This document shows, piece after piece, positions 1-6,344 of a stretch of 8,159 nt of DNA (within the stretch, counting starts at the first letter, position 1; each line of letters opens with the position of its first letter). The notes beneath the pieces are model-generated. The model searched no databases and was not told where the DNA came from. It was given only the letters and a program-made list of their open reading frames with translations. Source of the stretch: Planctomycetota bacterium (GTDB taxonomy: Bacteria; Planctomycetota; Phycisphaerae; WQYP01); the NCBI GenBank assembly GCA_021828935.1, contig JAJZCU010000077.1, positions 1 to 8,159 on the forward strand. Direction: 5' to 3'. Made by a program: the position numbers and the translations under genes.

Positions 1-130
1 TTCCGCGGCGGGGCGCACCAAGCAGGGGTTGCGTCCGAAACACCCCCGTGCGGATGATGATCCAGATGCTGGCGGCGACCCACGCGGCAAACACAAAAAA
101 CTCGAGATCGGCTTGGTGAACGGGCGTCAT
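1..130 (-). CDS. Partial membrane protein, N-terminus only (runs off the left edge)
   Basis: An ATG at 130-128 on the minus strand opens a frame with no stop for 43 codons, up to the window edge. The protein begins MTPVHQADLEFFVFAAWVAA and continues with a hydrophobic run (roughly residues 10-27) that looks like one membrane segment, then a basic, proline-containing stretch (TGVFRTQPLLGAPRRG). The N-terminal helix followed by an Arg/Pro-rich loop loosely resembles CPBP-type membrane proteases of planctomycetes, but no diagnostic motif lies inside the window, so no function is assigned. The gene diverges from trpC and leaves about 60 bases between the two starts. Ribosome-binding support is weak: an AGGA lies only 2 bases before the ATG. 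The frame could be a chance opening, but its membrane-like composition argues for a real gene. Confidence 0.45.
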   Translation of the reverse strand, partial: MTPVHQADLEFFVFAAWVAASIWIIIRTGVFRTQPLLGAPRRG

Positions 131-176
131 GATCCTGCACGCAAAAATAAACTCCGCCGCCCTTATAGCGGCAAAC

Positions 177-181
177 AGGAG
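177..181 (+). promoter_or_regulatory. Ribosome binding site that decides the trpC start
   Basis: AGGAG lies 9 bases before the CTG at 191-193. No ATG, GTG or TTG in the trpC frame sits at a normal distance from it; the nearest, TTG at 200, is 18 bases away. This supports CTG as the initiation codon. Confidence 0.6.
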
Positions 182-190
182 ATTACAACA

Positions 191-1006
191 CTGAACATTT
201 TGCAACAAATCGTCGAAACAAAAAAGCAGGAAGTAGCCGAAGCCCGGCAACGGGCGCCATTGGCTGATTTGCAACAGCAGGCGGAGGCGGCGGAGGCCCC
301 GCGGAATTTTTTTGCCGCGCTCACGCGCCAGCCCAGGGGTCTGGTTAACGTCATTGCGGAAGTGAAGCGTGCGTCCCCTTCGGCGGGGGTTATCAAAGAA
401 GAGTTTGATCCCGTGGCCATTGCCGGCATGTATGAAGCGGCGGGGGCCGACGCCATTAGCGTGTTGACGGATGAATCGTATTTCCACGGCCGGCTTGAAC
501 ATCTGCGGCAGGTGCGTGACGCGGTGCAACTGCCGGTACTGCGCAAGGATTTTATTATCGACGCCTATCAGGTATGGCAATCGCGGGCGGCGGGGGCGGA
601 CGCGATTTTGTTAATCGCGGAAATTTTGGAAGACGCGGATTTAATTGATTTGCAAATTTTGGCCACTGAACTCAAGATGACCACGCTCATTGAAGTGCAT
701 GAACTCGACAGCCTGCTGCGGGTACGGTCGCTGATTGGTTTTCCAATGCGCAGCTACAGCCTGCTGGGCATAAACAATCGCGATTTAACAACGTTTAAGG
801 TGGACATCAACAACAGTCTGCGCATGGTGGAATTTGTGGAGGACAAACAGGTGCTGGTGGCCGAAAGCGGCATTAAGGAAAAGGCCGACGTGCAGCGGCT
901 GGCGGCGGCGGGCGTTCGTTCGGTGCTGGTGGGGGAAGCGCTGATGCGCACGGGCGACGTGGGGCAGACCATGGCGAACTTGAAGGGCATCTTCCGGCAG
1001 GGGTAA
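191..1006 (+). CDS. trpC: Indole-3-glycerol-phosphate synthase (TrpC), EC 4.1.1.48
   Basis: This cytosolic enzyme closes and decarboxylates 1-(2-carboxyphenylamino)-1-deoxyribulose 5-phosphate to indole-3-glycerol phosphate, the step before tryptophan synthase. From the proposed start it has 271 residues, close to the usual 260 or so, and is one (beta/alpha)8 barrel. Visible active-site blocks are VIAEVKRASPS (Glu57, Lys59), LRKDFI (Lys119), LIEVHE (Glu168), LGINNRDL (Asn195/196) and VAESGI (Glu225, Ser226). The frame is open back to a TTG at base 29, but those extra 54 residues are low-quality sequence overlapping the divergent gene. The family start is typically M-x-I-L-x-x-I-V-x-x-K, which matches CTG-AAC-ATT-TTG at base 191 behind an AGGAG. 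No other trp gene is present. The LivM-LivG gene follows within about 45-60 bases and may be co-transcribed. Function is very secure; the start is moderately sure. Confidence 0.96.
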   Translation: MNILQQIVETKKQEVAEARQRAPLADLQQQAEAAEAPRNFFAALTRQPRGLVNVIAEVKRASPSAGVIKEEFDPVAIAGMYEAAGADAISVLTDESYFHGRLEHLRQVRDAVQLPVLRKDFIIDAYQVWQSRAAGADAILLIAEILEDADLIDLQILATELKMTTLIEVHELDSLLRVRSLIGFPMRSYSLLGINNRDLTTFKVDINNSLRMVEFVEDKQVLVAESGIKEKADVQRLAAAGVRSVLVGEALMRTGDVGQTMANLKGIFRQG

Positions 1007-1050
1007 GTCGATTTTCATGGGCCTTGGGAAAAGAGATTGATTGCTGGTTA

Positions 1051-3138
1051 ATGGTAGGAACTGCATTGTCTGATCGCGGGCGATCTTTGGCGCATGCCGG
1101 CGCATTCATGGCCTTGCTGGCGCTGGCGGCCATGGTTTCAATTCCGCTGGATTCCCGCGCGTACTGCAGCGGATATATGCACACGTTACTGTTGGATGCG
1201 GGGCTGAACATCATGCTGGCCGTGAGCCTGAATCTTATTCTGGGCATTGCCGGGCAGTTTTCATTGGGTCATGCCGGCTTCTATGGAGTGGGCGCCTACG
1301 CCGCCATGCTGGTGGCGGGCCACGCCTTTGCGCCGCAAATTATTTTTTTGTGCGGGCGTCTGGGCCTGCCCGTGGCGGCGGCATTTGGCTGCGTGATGGT
1401 GTTAAGTTTAGTGGCGGCCGTGGCGGCGGGCATGTTGTTTGGCTGGATTGTAGGGCTGCCCACGTTGCGACTGCGGGGAGATTATCTGGCCATCGCCACC
1501 CTGGGCTTCGGCGAAATTTTTGCCATATTCATGCAAAATTGGCGCTATGTGGGCGGCGCCACCGGGCAGGATTTATTCACCGAACGCCAAAATTGGTTTG
1601 CCGCCCATCGGCACAGCGCGCTGGGCCGTGCGGTGGAATATTACAACATGCACTACTCGTTGAGCGTGTTCTGGGTTTTTGCCGGCGTGGCCCTGGTGAT
1701 TATGCTGGTCCGCAATATTAAATATTCCACCACGGGTCGCGCCCTGCTGGCCATTCGGGAAGATATTGTGGCCAGTGAAGCCGTGGGGGTGCGAACCACC
1801 CGGCTGAAGGTTTTGGCCTTCGTGCTGGGCGCGGCCATGGCGGGCCTGGCCGGCGGCCTGCTGACGCAATTTGCCACGCTTGATCCCAACGGCTTTCGCT
1901 TCATGCGATCCGTGGAAATTGTGGCAATGGTCATTCTGGGCGGGCCGGGGAGCATCAGCGGCAGCGTGCTGGCGGCCATCGGCCTGACGCTGTTTCCGGA
2001 ATATCTTCGCAGCAGCCGCATGTTGCAGCATTTTGGCGCCGCGCACGGCCTGGAGATACAAAAATTTCGGATGGTCATCTATGCCCTGGCCATCATTTTG
2101 TGCATGCTGTTTCGGCCACAGGGGCTTTTTGGTCAATATGAAATTACCGACGTGTGGCGGTGGTTGAAGCGGAAGGTTGGCTTTGGAAAAGTTTCAACGA
2201 TTGACGCGGCGGACGCGGCGCCTCCGGCTGCGGTGACGGAAAGTGCGCCCAGCGGGGCAGCGGCCACGCCCTTGGTGGCGCCCACTGAAATTAGCGGGCA
2301 TGAACTGGAAGTCGCAGCGGCGGAGGTCTCTGGCGATGAATTTGTCGCCGCCCGGCCGGGCGGCGGCAACCGGCTTCTGGACGCGCGGGGACTGGGCATG
2401 TCTTTTGGCGGACTGCGCGCAGTGGATAATTTTAGTCTGACGGTGGATGCCGGCGAATTGCTGGGGCTTATTGGCCCCAACGGCGCGGGTAAAACCACGG
2501 TGTTCAACATGCTTTCGGGCGTGTACACCCCGACGGACGGCCAGATTTTACTGCAGAAGAATTCGGTGAACGGCTGGAAGCCCAGCCGGCTTTCGCACGC
2601 GGGGCTGGCCCGCACGTTTCAAAACATCCGGTTATTTGCCAAATTATCTGTGCTGGACAACGTGCGCATCGCCCAGCACGCCCAGCACAAGCAGGGTCTG
2701 GGCGCTGCCCTTCTGCGCACGCCCGCCTTTTTCCGTGAGGAGGCGGCCACCCGCCAGGTGGCGCTGGAACTGCTGGAACTGTTCAACCTGCGGCAAGTGG
2801 CCCTCGCCCCGGCGGGGGGATTAAGCTACGGCGACCAGCGCCGCCTGGAAATTGCCCGTGCCCTGGCCACGCGCCCCCGGCTGCTGCTGCTTGACGAGCC
2901 GGCCGCGGGCATGAACCCCACCGAAAAGCGGCAACTCATGGACCTTATTCACCGCATCCGCCAGCGGTTCAATCTGGCTATTTTATTAATAGAGCACGAC
3001 ATGACCGTGGTGATGGGCATCTGCCAGCGCATTTTGGTGCTGGATTACGGCAAAACCATCGCCGCCGGGGCCCCGGCCGAAATTCGCACCCATCCCGCAG
3101 TGATCGAGGCCTATCTGGGCCGGCCAACGGCGAAGTGA
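1051..3138 (+). CDS. Branched-chain amino acid ABC transporter, fused LivM permease and LivG ATPase
   Basis: One uninterrupted frame of 695 residues joins two subunits that are usually separate. Residues about 15-360 are a LivM-type inner-membrane permease with roughly nine hydrophobic segments. Its family motifs are GQFSLGHAGFYGVGAYAA (68-85), LPTLRLRGDYLAIATLGFGE (136-155) and ILGGPGSISGS (295-305). Residues about 362-440 are an Ala/Pro/Glu-rich linker. Residues about 442-690 are a LivG-type ATPase with Walker A GPNGAGKT (475-482), Q-loop Gln524 in ARTFQNIRLF, signature LSYGDQRRLE (591-600), Walker B LLLLDEP with catalytic Glu616, and H-loop His649 in LIEHD. All catalytic residues are present. 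Both halves have normal lengths, and the urea-type UrtC/UrtD pair is a less likely alternative. LivH, LivF and a binding protein are absent locally. The start is uncertain: ATG 1051 is used here, with TTG 1066 (better ribosome site) and TTG 1024 possible. Confidence 0.94.
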   Translation: MVGTALSDRGRSLAHAGAFMALLALAAMVSIPLDSRAYCSGYMHTLLLDAGLNIMLAVSLNLILGIAGQFSLGHAGFYGVGAYAAMLVAGHAFAPQIIFLCGRLGLPVAAAFGCVMVLSLVAAVAAGMLFGWIVGLPTLRLRGDYLAIATLGFGEIFAIFMQNWRYVGGATGQDLFTERQNWFAAHRHSALGRAVEYYNMHYSLSVFWVFAGVALVIMLVRNIKYSTTGRALLAIREDIVASEAVGVRTTRLKVLAFVLGAAMAGLAGGLLTQFATLDPNGFRFMRSVEIVAMVILGGPGSISGSVLAAIGLTLFPEYLRSSRMLQHFGAAHGLEIQKFRMVIYALAIILCMLFRPQGLFGQYEITDVWRWLKRKVGFGKVSTIDAADAAPPAAVTESAPSGAAATPLVAPTEISGHELEVAAAEVSGDEFVAARPGGGNRLLDARGLGMSFGGLRAVDNFSLTVDAGELLGLIGPNGAGKTTVFNMLSGVYTPTDGQILLQKNSVNGWKPSRLSHAGLARTFQNIRLFAKLSVLDNVRIAQHAQHKQGLGAALLRTPAFFREEAATRQVALELLELFNLRQVALAPAGGLSYGDQRRLEIARALATRPRLLLLDEPAAGMNPTEKRQLMDLIHRIRQRFNLAILLIEHDMTVVMGICQRILVLDYGKTIAAGAPAEIRTHPAVIEAYLGRPTAK
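1055..1059 (+). promoter_or_regulatory. Possible ribosome binding site for an alternative TTG start of the LivM-LivG gene
   Basis: TAGGA lies 6 bases before an in-frame TTG at 1066-1068. The upstream candidates, ATG at 1051 and TTG at 1024, have no clear purine-rich site at normal spacing. TTG at 1066 would shorten the protein by only 5 residues relative to the ATG. Confidence 0.35.
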
Positions 3139-3241
3139 ACGCCGGGGCAATGCCAGACGGTCGTCCGCGATGCGCCGAGCGCAGCAAACCACCGGACCCG
3201 CAGGATCGCCATATTGGGAATTGCGCATGGGGCGTTGGCCG
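3139..3241. other. Convergent intergenic spacer, no gene or clear terminator
   Basis: This spacer separates the ends of the LivM-LivG gene and galM. It holds only a short perfect hairpin, TGCGC-CGA-GCGCA at 3171-3183, with no T-run on either side, so an intrinsic terminator is not supported. Small open frames here are not convincing. Confidence 0.6.
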
Positions 3242-4273
3242 CTACGCAAAGAAACGGAATTCAACTACATGCCGGTATTCCTTGCCGGGCTGTAAAATGC
3301 TATTGGGAAAATTGGGGTGATTCACCGAATCCGGGTAGTGCTGCGGTTCCAGGCATAGGCCGCCGTATTTTTCATAAGCGCCGCCGATGCCGACGTTTGA
3401 GCCATCCAGAAAGTTGCCGGAATAAAACTGCACGCCTGGCTGGCTGCTCCAGACTTCCATGCGGCGGCCTGTGGTGGGTTCGGACACGCGGGCGGTCAGG
3501 GCCAGATTGGCTGAGGGGCGTTCCAACACGAAATTAAAGTCATATCCGGATGGAGTTTGTTTAATACGCTCCCCGATGGCGGTGGGGGCACGGAAATCCA
3601 GCGGCGTGCCGGCGACGGGCACAATCTGCCCCGTGGGAATAAGTTTATCATTCACCGGCGTGTAGCTTTCGGCGGCGATTTCGATCGTGTGGTTCAGCAC
3701 ATTGCCCCTGCCGGCGCCGGCCAGGTTAAAGTAGCTGTGGTTGGTTAAATTAATAGGCGTGGGCGCGGTGGTGGTGGCGTCGTATTCAATGCGCAGCGCG
3801 TGCTGCTGCGTTAATGTACAGCGCACACGGGCGTGGACTTCGCCGGGAAAGCCTTCCTGCATGTCCGGGCTGACATAAGTAAATTCAACTGCCGCCGGGG
3901 AATCGCTGACCACGCGGGCCTGCCAAAGATGTTTGTCAAAACCGACCTTGCCGCCGTGCAACGTGTTGCCATTGTTGTTTTTGCTGAGCGTGTAGGTGCG
4001 GCCATTTAACGAGAACTGGCCGTTGGCGATGCGATTGGCCACGCGGCCAATCATGGCGCCAAAGTAAGGCTCGGACGCCAGATAAGGCGGCAGGGAATCA
4101 AAACCCAGCACCACGGATTTTTTATCACCGGCGCGGTCGGGCACATGCAGTTCGGAAAGGCGGGCGCCATAAGTAATGAACCGCGCCTCAATGCCGCCGG
4201 CGGCGGTGAGGGTCAAGCGTTCAACGGCGCGGCCATCGTGGGTTTTGCCGAAAGGTTCCTGTTGCACGGGCAT
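3242..4273 (-). CDS. galM: Aldose 1-epimerase (mutarotase), EC 5.1.3.3
   Basis: The enzyme interconverts the alpha and beta anomers of hexoses such as glucose and galactose. The 343-residue protein matches the usual family length of about 340. Family blocks are visible in order: MIGRVANRIANG (Arg77, Arg81), NTLHGG (His106, substrate binding), INLTNHSYFNLAG (His179, the general acid), GYDFNFVL (Asp245) and LCLEPQHYPDS (Glu309, the general base). There is no signal peptide, so it should act in the cytoplasm. The start is ATG at 4273, with GGAG six bases upstream; the frame extends 4 codons further to a TTG at 4285, but that codon overlaps the ribosome site. It lies 41 bases downstream of a sugar-dehydrogenase-like gene on the same strand, so the two probably form an operon, and the epimerase would supply the anomer that the dehydrogenase uses. 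Confidence 0.96.
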   Translation of the reverse strand: MPVQQEPFGKTHDGRAVERLTLTAAGGIEARFITYGARLSELHVPDRAGDKKSVVLGFDSLPPYLASEPYFGAMIGRVANRIANGQFSLNGRTYTLSKNNNGNTLHGGKVGFDKHLWQARVVSDSPAAVEFTYVSPDMQEGFPGEVHARVRCTLTQQHALRIEYDATTTAPTPINLTNHSYFNLAGAGRGNVLNHTIEIAAESYTPVNDKLIPTGQIVPVAGTPLDFRAPTAIGERIKQTPSGYDFNFVLERPSANLALTARVSEPTTGRRMEVWSSQPGVQFYSGNFLDGSNVGIGGAYEKYGGLCLEPQHYPDSVNHPNFPNSILQPGKEYRHVVEFRFFA

Positions 4274-4279
4274 GGGCGA

Positions 4280-4283
4280 CTCC
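4280..4283 (-). promoter_or_regulatory. Ribosome binding site that decides the galM start
   Basis: On the minus strand GGAG is followed by six bases and then ATG at 4273. This favours that ATG over the in-frame TTG at 4285. Confidence 0.7.
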
Positions 4284-4314
4284 AATATTTAGTTTGTTAA
4301 TATTAAGTTTTCGG

Positions 4315-5097
4315 TTACAGCGCCCCGGCCTGGCGCAGCATGCCGCCGTCAATGAAGAACGTTGATCCGGTGACGTAAGCTGCTTCGTCCGAGGCCAGGT
4401 AGGCGGCCAGGCCCGCAACTTCTTCGGGCTTGCCCCAGCGGCCCAGGGGAATTTCGGCCATGAGGGCTTTTTCCATTTCCGGGTTGGCCTCAACATCGGC
4501 GTCAATGGGCGTGAAGATGGCGCCCGGGCCAATGTTATTTACCGTGATTTGATGGGGGGCCAGCTCCACGGCAATGGTGCGGGTGAGCATGCGAATGGCG
4601 CCCTTGCTGGCGCAATAGGCCGAATTGGTGGGCATGGGCAGGTCTTCATGGATGGAAGAGATGTTAATAATCCGTCCGCCGGTTCCGTTTTTGGCCTGCG
4701 TTTGTTTAATAAACTGCCGCGCCGCCGCCTGGGCCACCAAAAACGGACCGAAGACGTTCACTGCGAAAATTTTCTGCACTTGCGCCAGCGGAAAATCAAC
4801 GAACGGGTGCTTGGTTTCAATGCCCGCGTTGTTTACGGCGATGTCCAGCCGGCCGAACGTGCTGACGGTTTGCGTGATTAGATTATTGACAAGATCTGGA
4901 TTGGAAACATCGGCCTCCACGGCAATGGCCCTGCCGCCGACGGCCTTGATTTTGGCCAGCGTTTCATCCGCCGCGCCGGGGCGGCCGACAAAATCCACCA
5001 CGACGGCCGCGCCTTCCTGCGCGAGACGGATGGCAATGGCCTGGCCGATGCCAGTGGCCGACCCGGTGACGATGGCAACTTTGTTTGATAAACGCAT
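4315..5097 (-). CDS. Short-chain dehydrogenase/reductase, glucose 1-dehydrogenase-like
   Basis: This is a 260-residue classical SDR, normal in length, predicted to be a cytosolic NAD(P)-dependent oxidoreductase. Motifs, counted from ATG 5097: cofactor-binding TGSATGIG (11-18), NNAG (89-92), Asn114 in FAVNVFG, and the catalytic Ser148, Tyr161 and Lys165 in NISSIHEDLP and YCASK, followed by GPGAIFTPI. The C-terminus is the typical TGSTFFIDGG. The 'SSIHE-x-x-P' stretch beside the catalytic serine closely recalls bacterial glucose 1-dehydrogenases (SSVHE-x-IPWP), which oxidise beta-D-glucose to gluconolactone. SDR substrates are hard to read from sequence, so another aldose or a 3-oxoacyl substrate remains possible. 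NAD versus NADP preference is not clear from the strand-2 end (VVVDFVGRP). The ATG has AAGGA 8 bases upstream, so the frame extension to TTG 5130 is rejected. galM follows 41 bases downstream, which supports a sugar substrate. Confidence 0.92.
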   Translation of the reverse strand: MRLSNKVAIVTGSATGIGQAIAIRLAQEGAAVVVDFVGRPGAADETLAKIKAVGGRAIAVEADVSNPDLVNNLITQTVSTFGRLDIAVNNAGIETKHPFVDFPLAQVQKIFAVNVFGPFLVAQAAARQFIKQTQAKNGTGGRIINISSIHEDLPMPTNSAYCASKGAIRMLTRTIAVELAPHQITVNNIGPGAIFTPIDADVEANPEMEKALMAEIPLGRWGKPEEVAGLAAYLASDEAAYVTGSTFFIDGGMLRQAGAL

Positions 5098-5105
5098 GGC
5101 GATGT

Positions 5106-5110
5106 TCCTT
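5106..5110 (-). promoter_or_regulatory. Ribosome binding site that decides the dehydrogenase start
   Basis: On the minus strand AAGGA is followed by eight bases and then ATG at 5097. The in-frame TTG at 5130 lies upstream of this site and is therefore unlikely to be used. Confidence 0.7.
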
Positions 5111-5159
5111 TCCAAAACTGCTGTGATCAAGTAACGCCGGCGTTGTTGTGCCCGGCATT

Positions 5160-5186
5160 ATTATGCGACCGATGATTCTAGGGCAA
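5160..5186 (-). promoter_or_regulatory. Possible promoter of the dehydrogenase-galM operon
   Basis: On the minus strand, CATAAT at 5165-5160 matches the -10 consensus at five of six positions, and TTGCCC at 5186-5181 matches the -35 consensus at four of six. The spacer is 15 bases, shorter than ideal. The -10 box lies about 62 bases before the ATG, a sensible distance. This is a visual match only. Confidence 0.3.
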
Positions 5187-5336
5187 TGGGGCGGTAAGTG
5201 CGAGCGCGGGCGTCACCGGGGCGGCCATCCTGGATGCCAATGTCTCCGCGTGCAATGGGCTGTCGCCGCGCCGCCCGGGGAACCTCCCGATGCACAGAGC
5301 CAAGGCCTCCACGCGCTGGCCGCATCATTGTGTCTG
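5187..5336. other. Non-coding stretch between the two minus-strand operons
   Basis: Small open frames run through here on both strands, but none has a ribosome site, a plausible composition or a recognisable motif. No T-tailed hairpin that would end the upstream transcript is visible. Nothing further can be supported. Confidence 0.5.
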
Positions 5337-6332
5337 TCAAAATCCCTGATCCTGCGAGAGGTCGCTGATTTTTTGTACTGGCAGCATCACCGTGTCGAAG
5401 TGGTGGGCTTTTCCGGCGCGCCATGATTTCGCGATGCGCGCCGTGCGGCCGACCACATGCACGGAATTGGTGCGCTGGCCCTTAACAAACTTTGGTCCCG
5501 GATTGGTAGTGTAGATATTGTCGCCATTATCGCCACAGAATGGGTTCTCGTGCCAGGTGACATGGTCGTCGCCAAAGCCAACATTTTCCCCTTTGCCGCG
5601 GTGGTTGCCGGTGTTCCAAACATTGGGCATAACGTAGCCGCTGAGCTTTTTTTCATATGGTAATCCGGGATTGCGGTAATGGCTGTTGGCGTGGCTGACG
5701 CCGGGCTGGGAGATGGCGGGCGCCATATCGGCCATCAGCGGCACGTCCGACCCCGCGGCGCCGTTGCCCGTCCACCAAGGCGCGGTTTTTTCGTGATACC
5801 ATGGGCAGGCAATGGAGTAGCTTTCCGCAAAGCCTCGCCGCGGGCGGCCGCGGGGGCTTTCACCAAAATTATCAAAATACTTTGGATAAACGCCCGTTTC
5901 ATACAATGCCGCCGGGCGTTTGGTGTAGGGATCGTTTGGGCAGATGAAATTTTTCGGCGTAAGTTGTTGGTTCATTACCAGCAGCCACAGGCAGGCGGTG
6001 GGGCTGCCGCGCTGGGCCGCTTTCTTGCCAAAGTAGTGCCGCACCAGCGGGGTGATGGCGGGCAGCCGCTTGATCATGTGCGGATCGGGGGCGTTTGCAA
6101 AGTTATTGGCATGAGGCGGCGGCCGCACGATGGGAAACGTGTTGTTATTCTGGGCGTACATGGTACACGCCAGAATTGTTTGCCTGATGTTTTCCGAGCA
6201 GGGCGAACGCATCCCATCCACGCCGCTGTCCTGGTGAAACAAGGCGGTGATCAACAATGTGCCGGCAATCAGGGCCACCAGCGCTGTGGCAATGACATCC
6301 ACACGTTTAATTCGCCGGGCCGGGTCCATCAT
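5337..6332 (-). CDS. Membrane-anchored pseudopilin-like protein of unknown function
   Basis: The 331-residue protein has a short basic start (MMDPARRIKR), one hydrophobic segment (about residues 13-32), then a soluble domain probably facing outward. After the anchor come CSENIRQTILACTMYAQNNNTFP (residues 45-67) and LWLLVMNQQLTPKNFICPNDP (115-135). Near the C-terminus (249-274) is a GENVGFGDDHV block ending in GDNIYT. This order recalls planctomycete pseudopilin-like proteins ('C-x-x-N-L-x-x-I-x-x-A-x-x-x-Y-A-x-x-N' and 'NVLFADGHV...DNIYT'). The prepilin cleavage motif (G-F-x-x-x-E) is absent: the anchor reads RVDVIATALVALIAG, so prepilin-peptidase processing is doubtful. Six cysteines are present. 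Its start lies 12 bases after the stop of the secreted-protein gene and lacks a clear ribosome site, which suggests translational coupling. The family assignment rests on remembered patterns and the function is unknown. Confidence 0.72.
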   Translation of the reverse strand: MMDPARRIKRVDVIATALVALIAGTLLITALFHQDSGVDGMRSPCSENIRQTILACTMYAQNNNTFPIVRPPPHANNFANAPDPHMIKRLPAITPLVRHYFGKKAAQRGSPTACLWLLVMNQQLTPKNFICPNDPYTKRPAALYETGVYPKYFDNFGESPRGRPRRGFAESYSIACPWYHEKTAPWWTGNGAAGSDVPLMADMAPAISQPGVSHANSHYRNPGLPYEKKLSGYVMPNVWNTGNHRGKGENVGFGDDHVTWHENPFCGDNGDNIYTTNPGPKFVKGQRTNSVHVVGRTARIAKSWRAGKAHHFDTVMLPVQKISDLSQDQGF

Positions 6333-6344
6333 CCATCGCCGCGC

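Noticed and set aside
164..169. TATAGC as a -10 box for trpC
   Set aside because: There is no acceptable -35 element at normal distance, and the transcript would start almost at the ribosome site.
29..190. N-terminal extension of trpC back to a TTG at base 29
   Set aside because: The extra 54 residues have no family similarity, overlap the divergent membrane-protein frame, and would put the start far from the AGGAG at 177-181.
1573..2136. Long minus-strand frame of 187 codons inside the LivM-LivG gene
   Set aside because: It is opposite a clearly conserved permease; its composition (many His, Gln and Arg) is typical of antisense shadow frames in GC-rich DNA.
3171..3183. Hairpin TGCGC-CGA-GCGCA as a terminator between the convergent genes
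   Set aside because: The stem has only five pairs and there is no T-run on either side.
4285..4305. AATATT repeats in the dehydrogenase-galM spacer as a regulatory hairpin
   Set aside because: The stem would be six A-T pairs with a nine-base loop, too weak to support; the stretch is more simply an AT-rich spacer.
5161..5424. Minus-strand 87-codon frame in the spacer after the pseudopilin-like gene
   Set aside because: It has no ribosome site, is Arg/Gly/Pro-rich without a motif, and overlaps the end of the larger gene in another frame.
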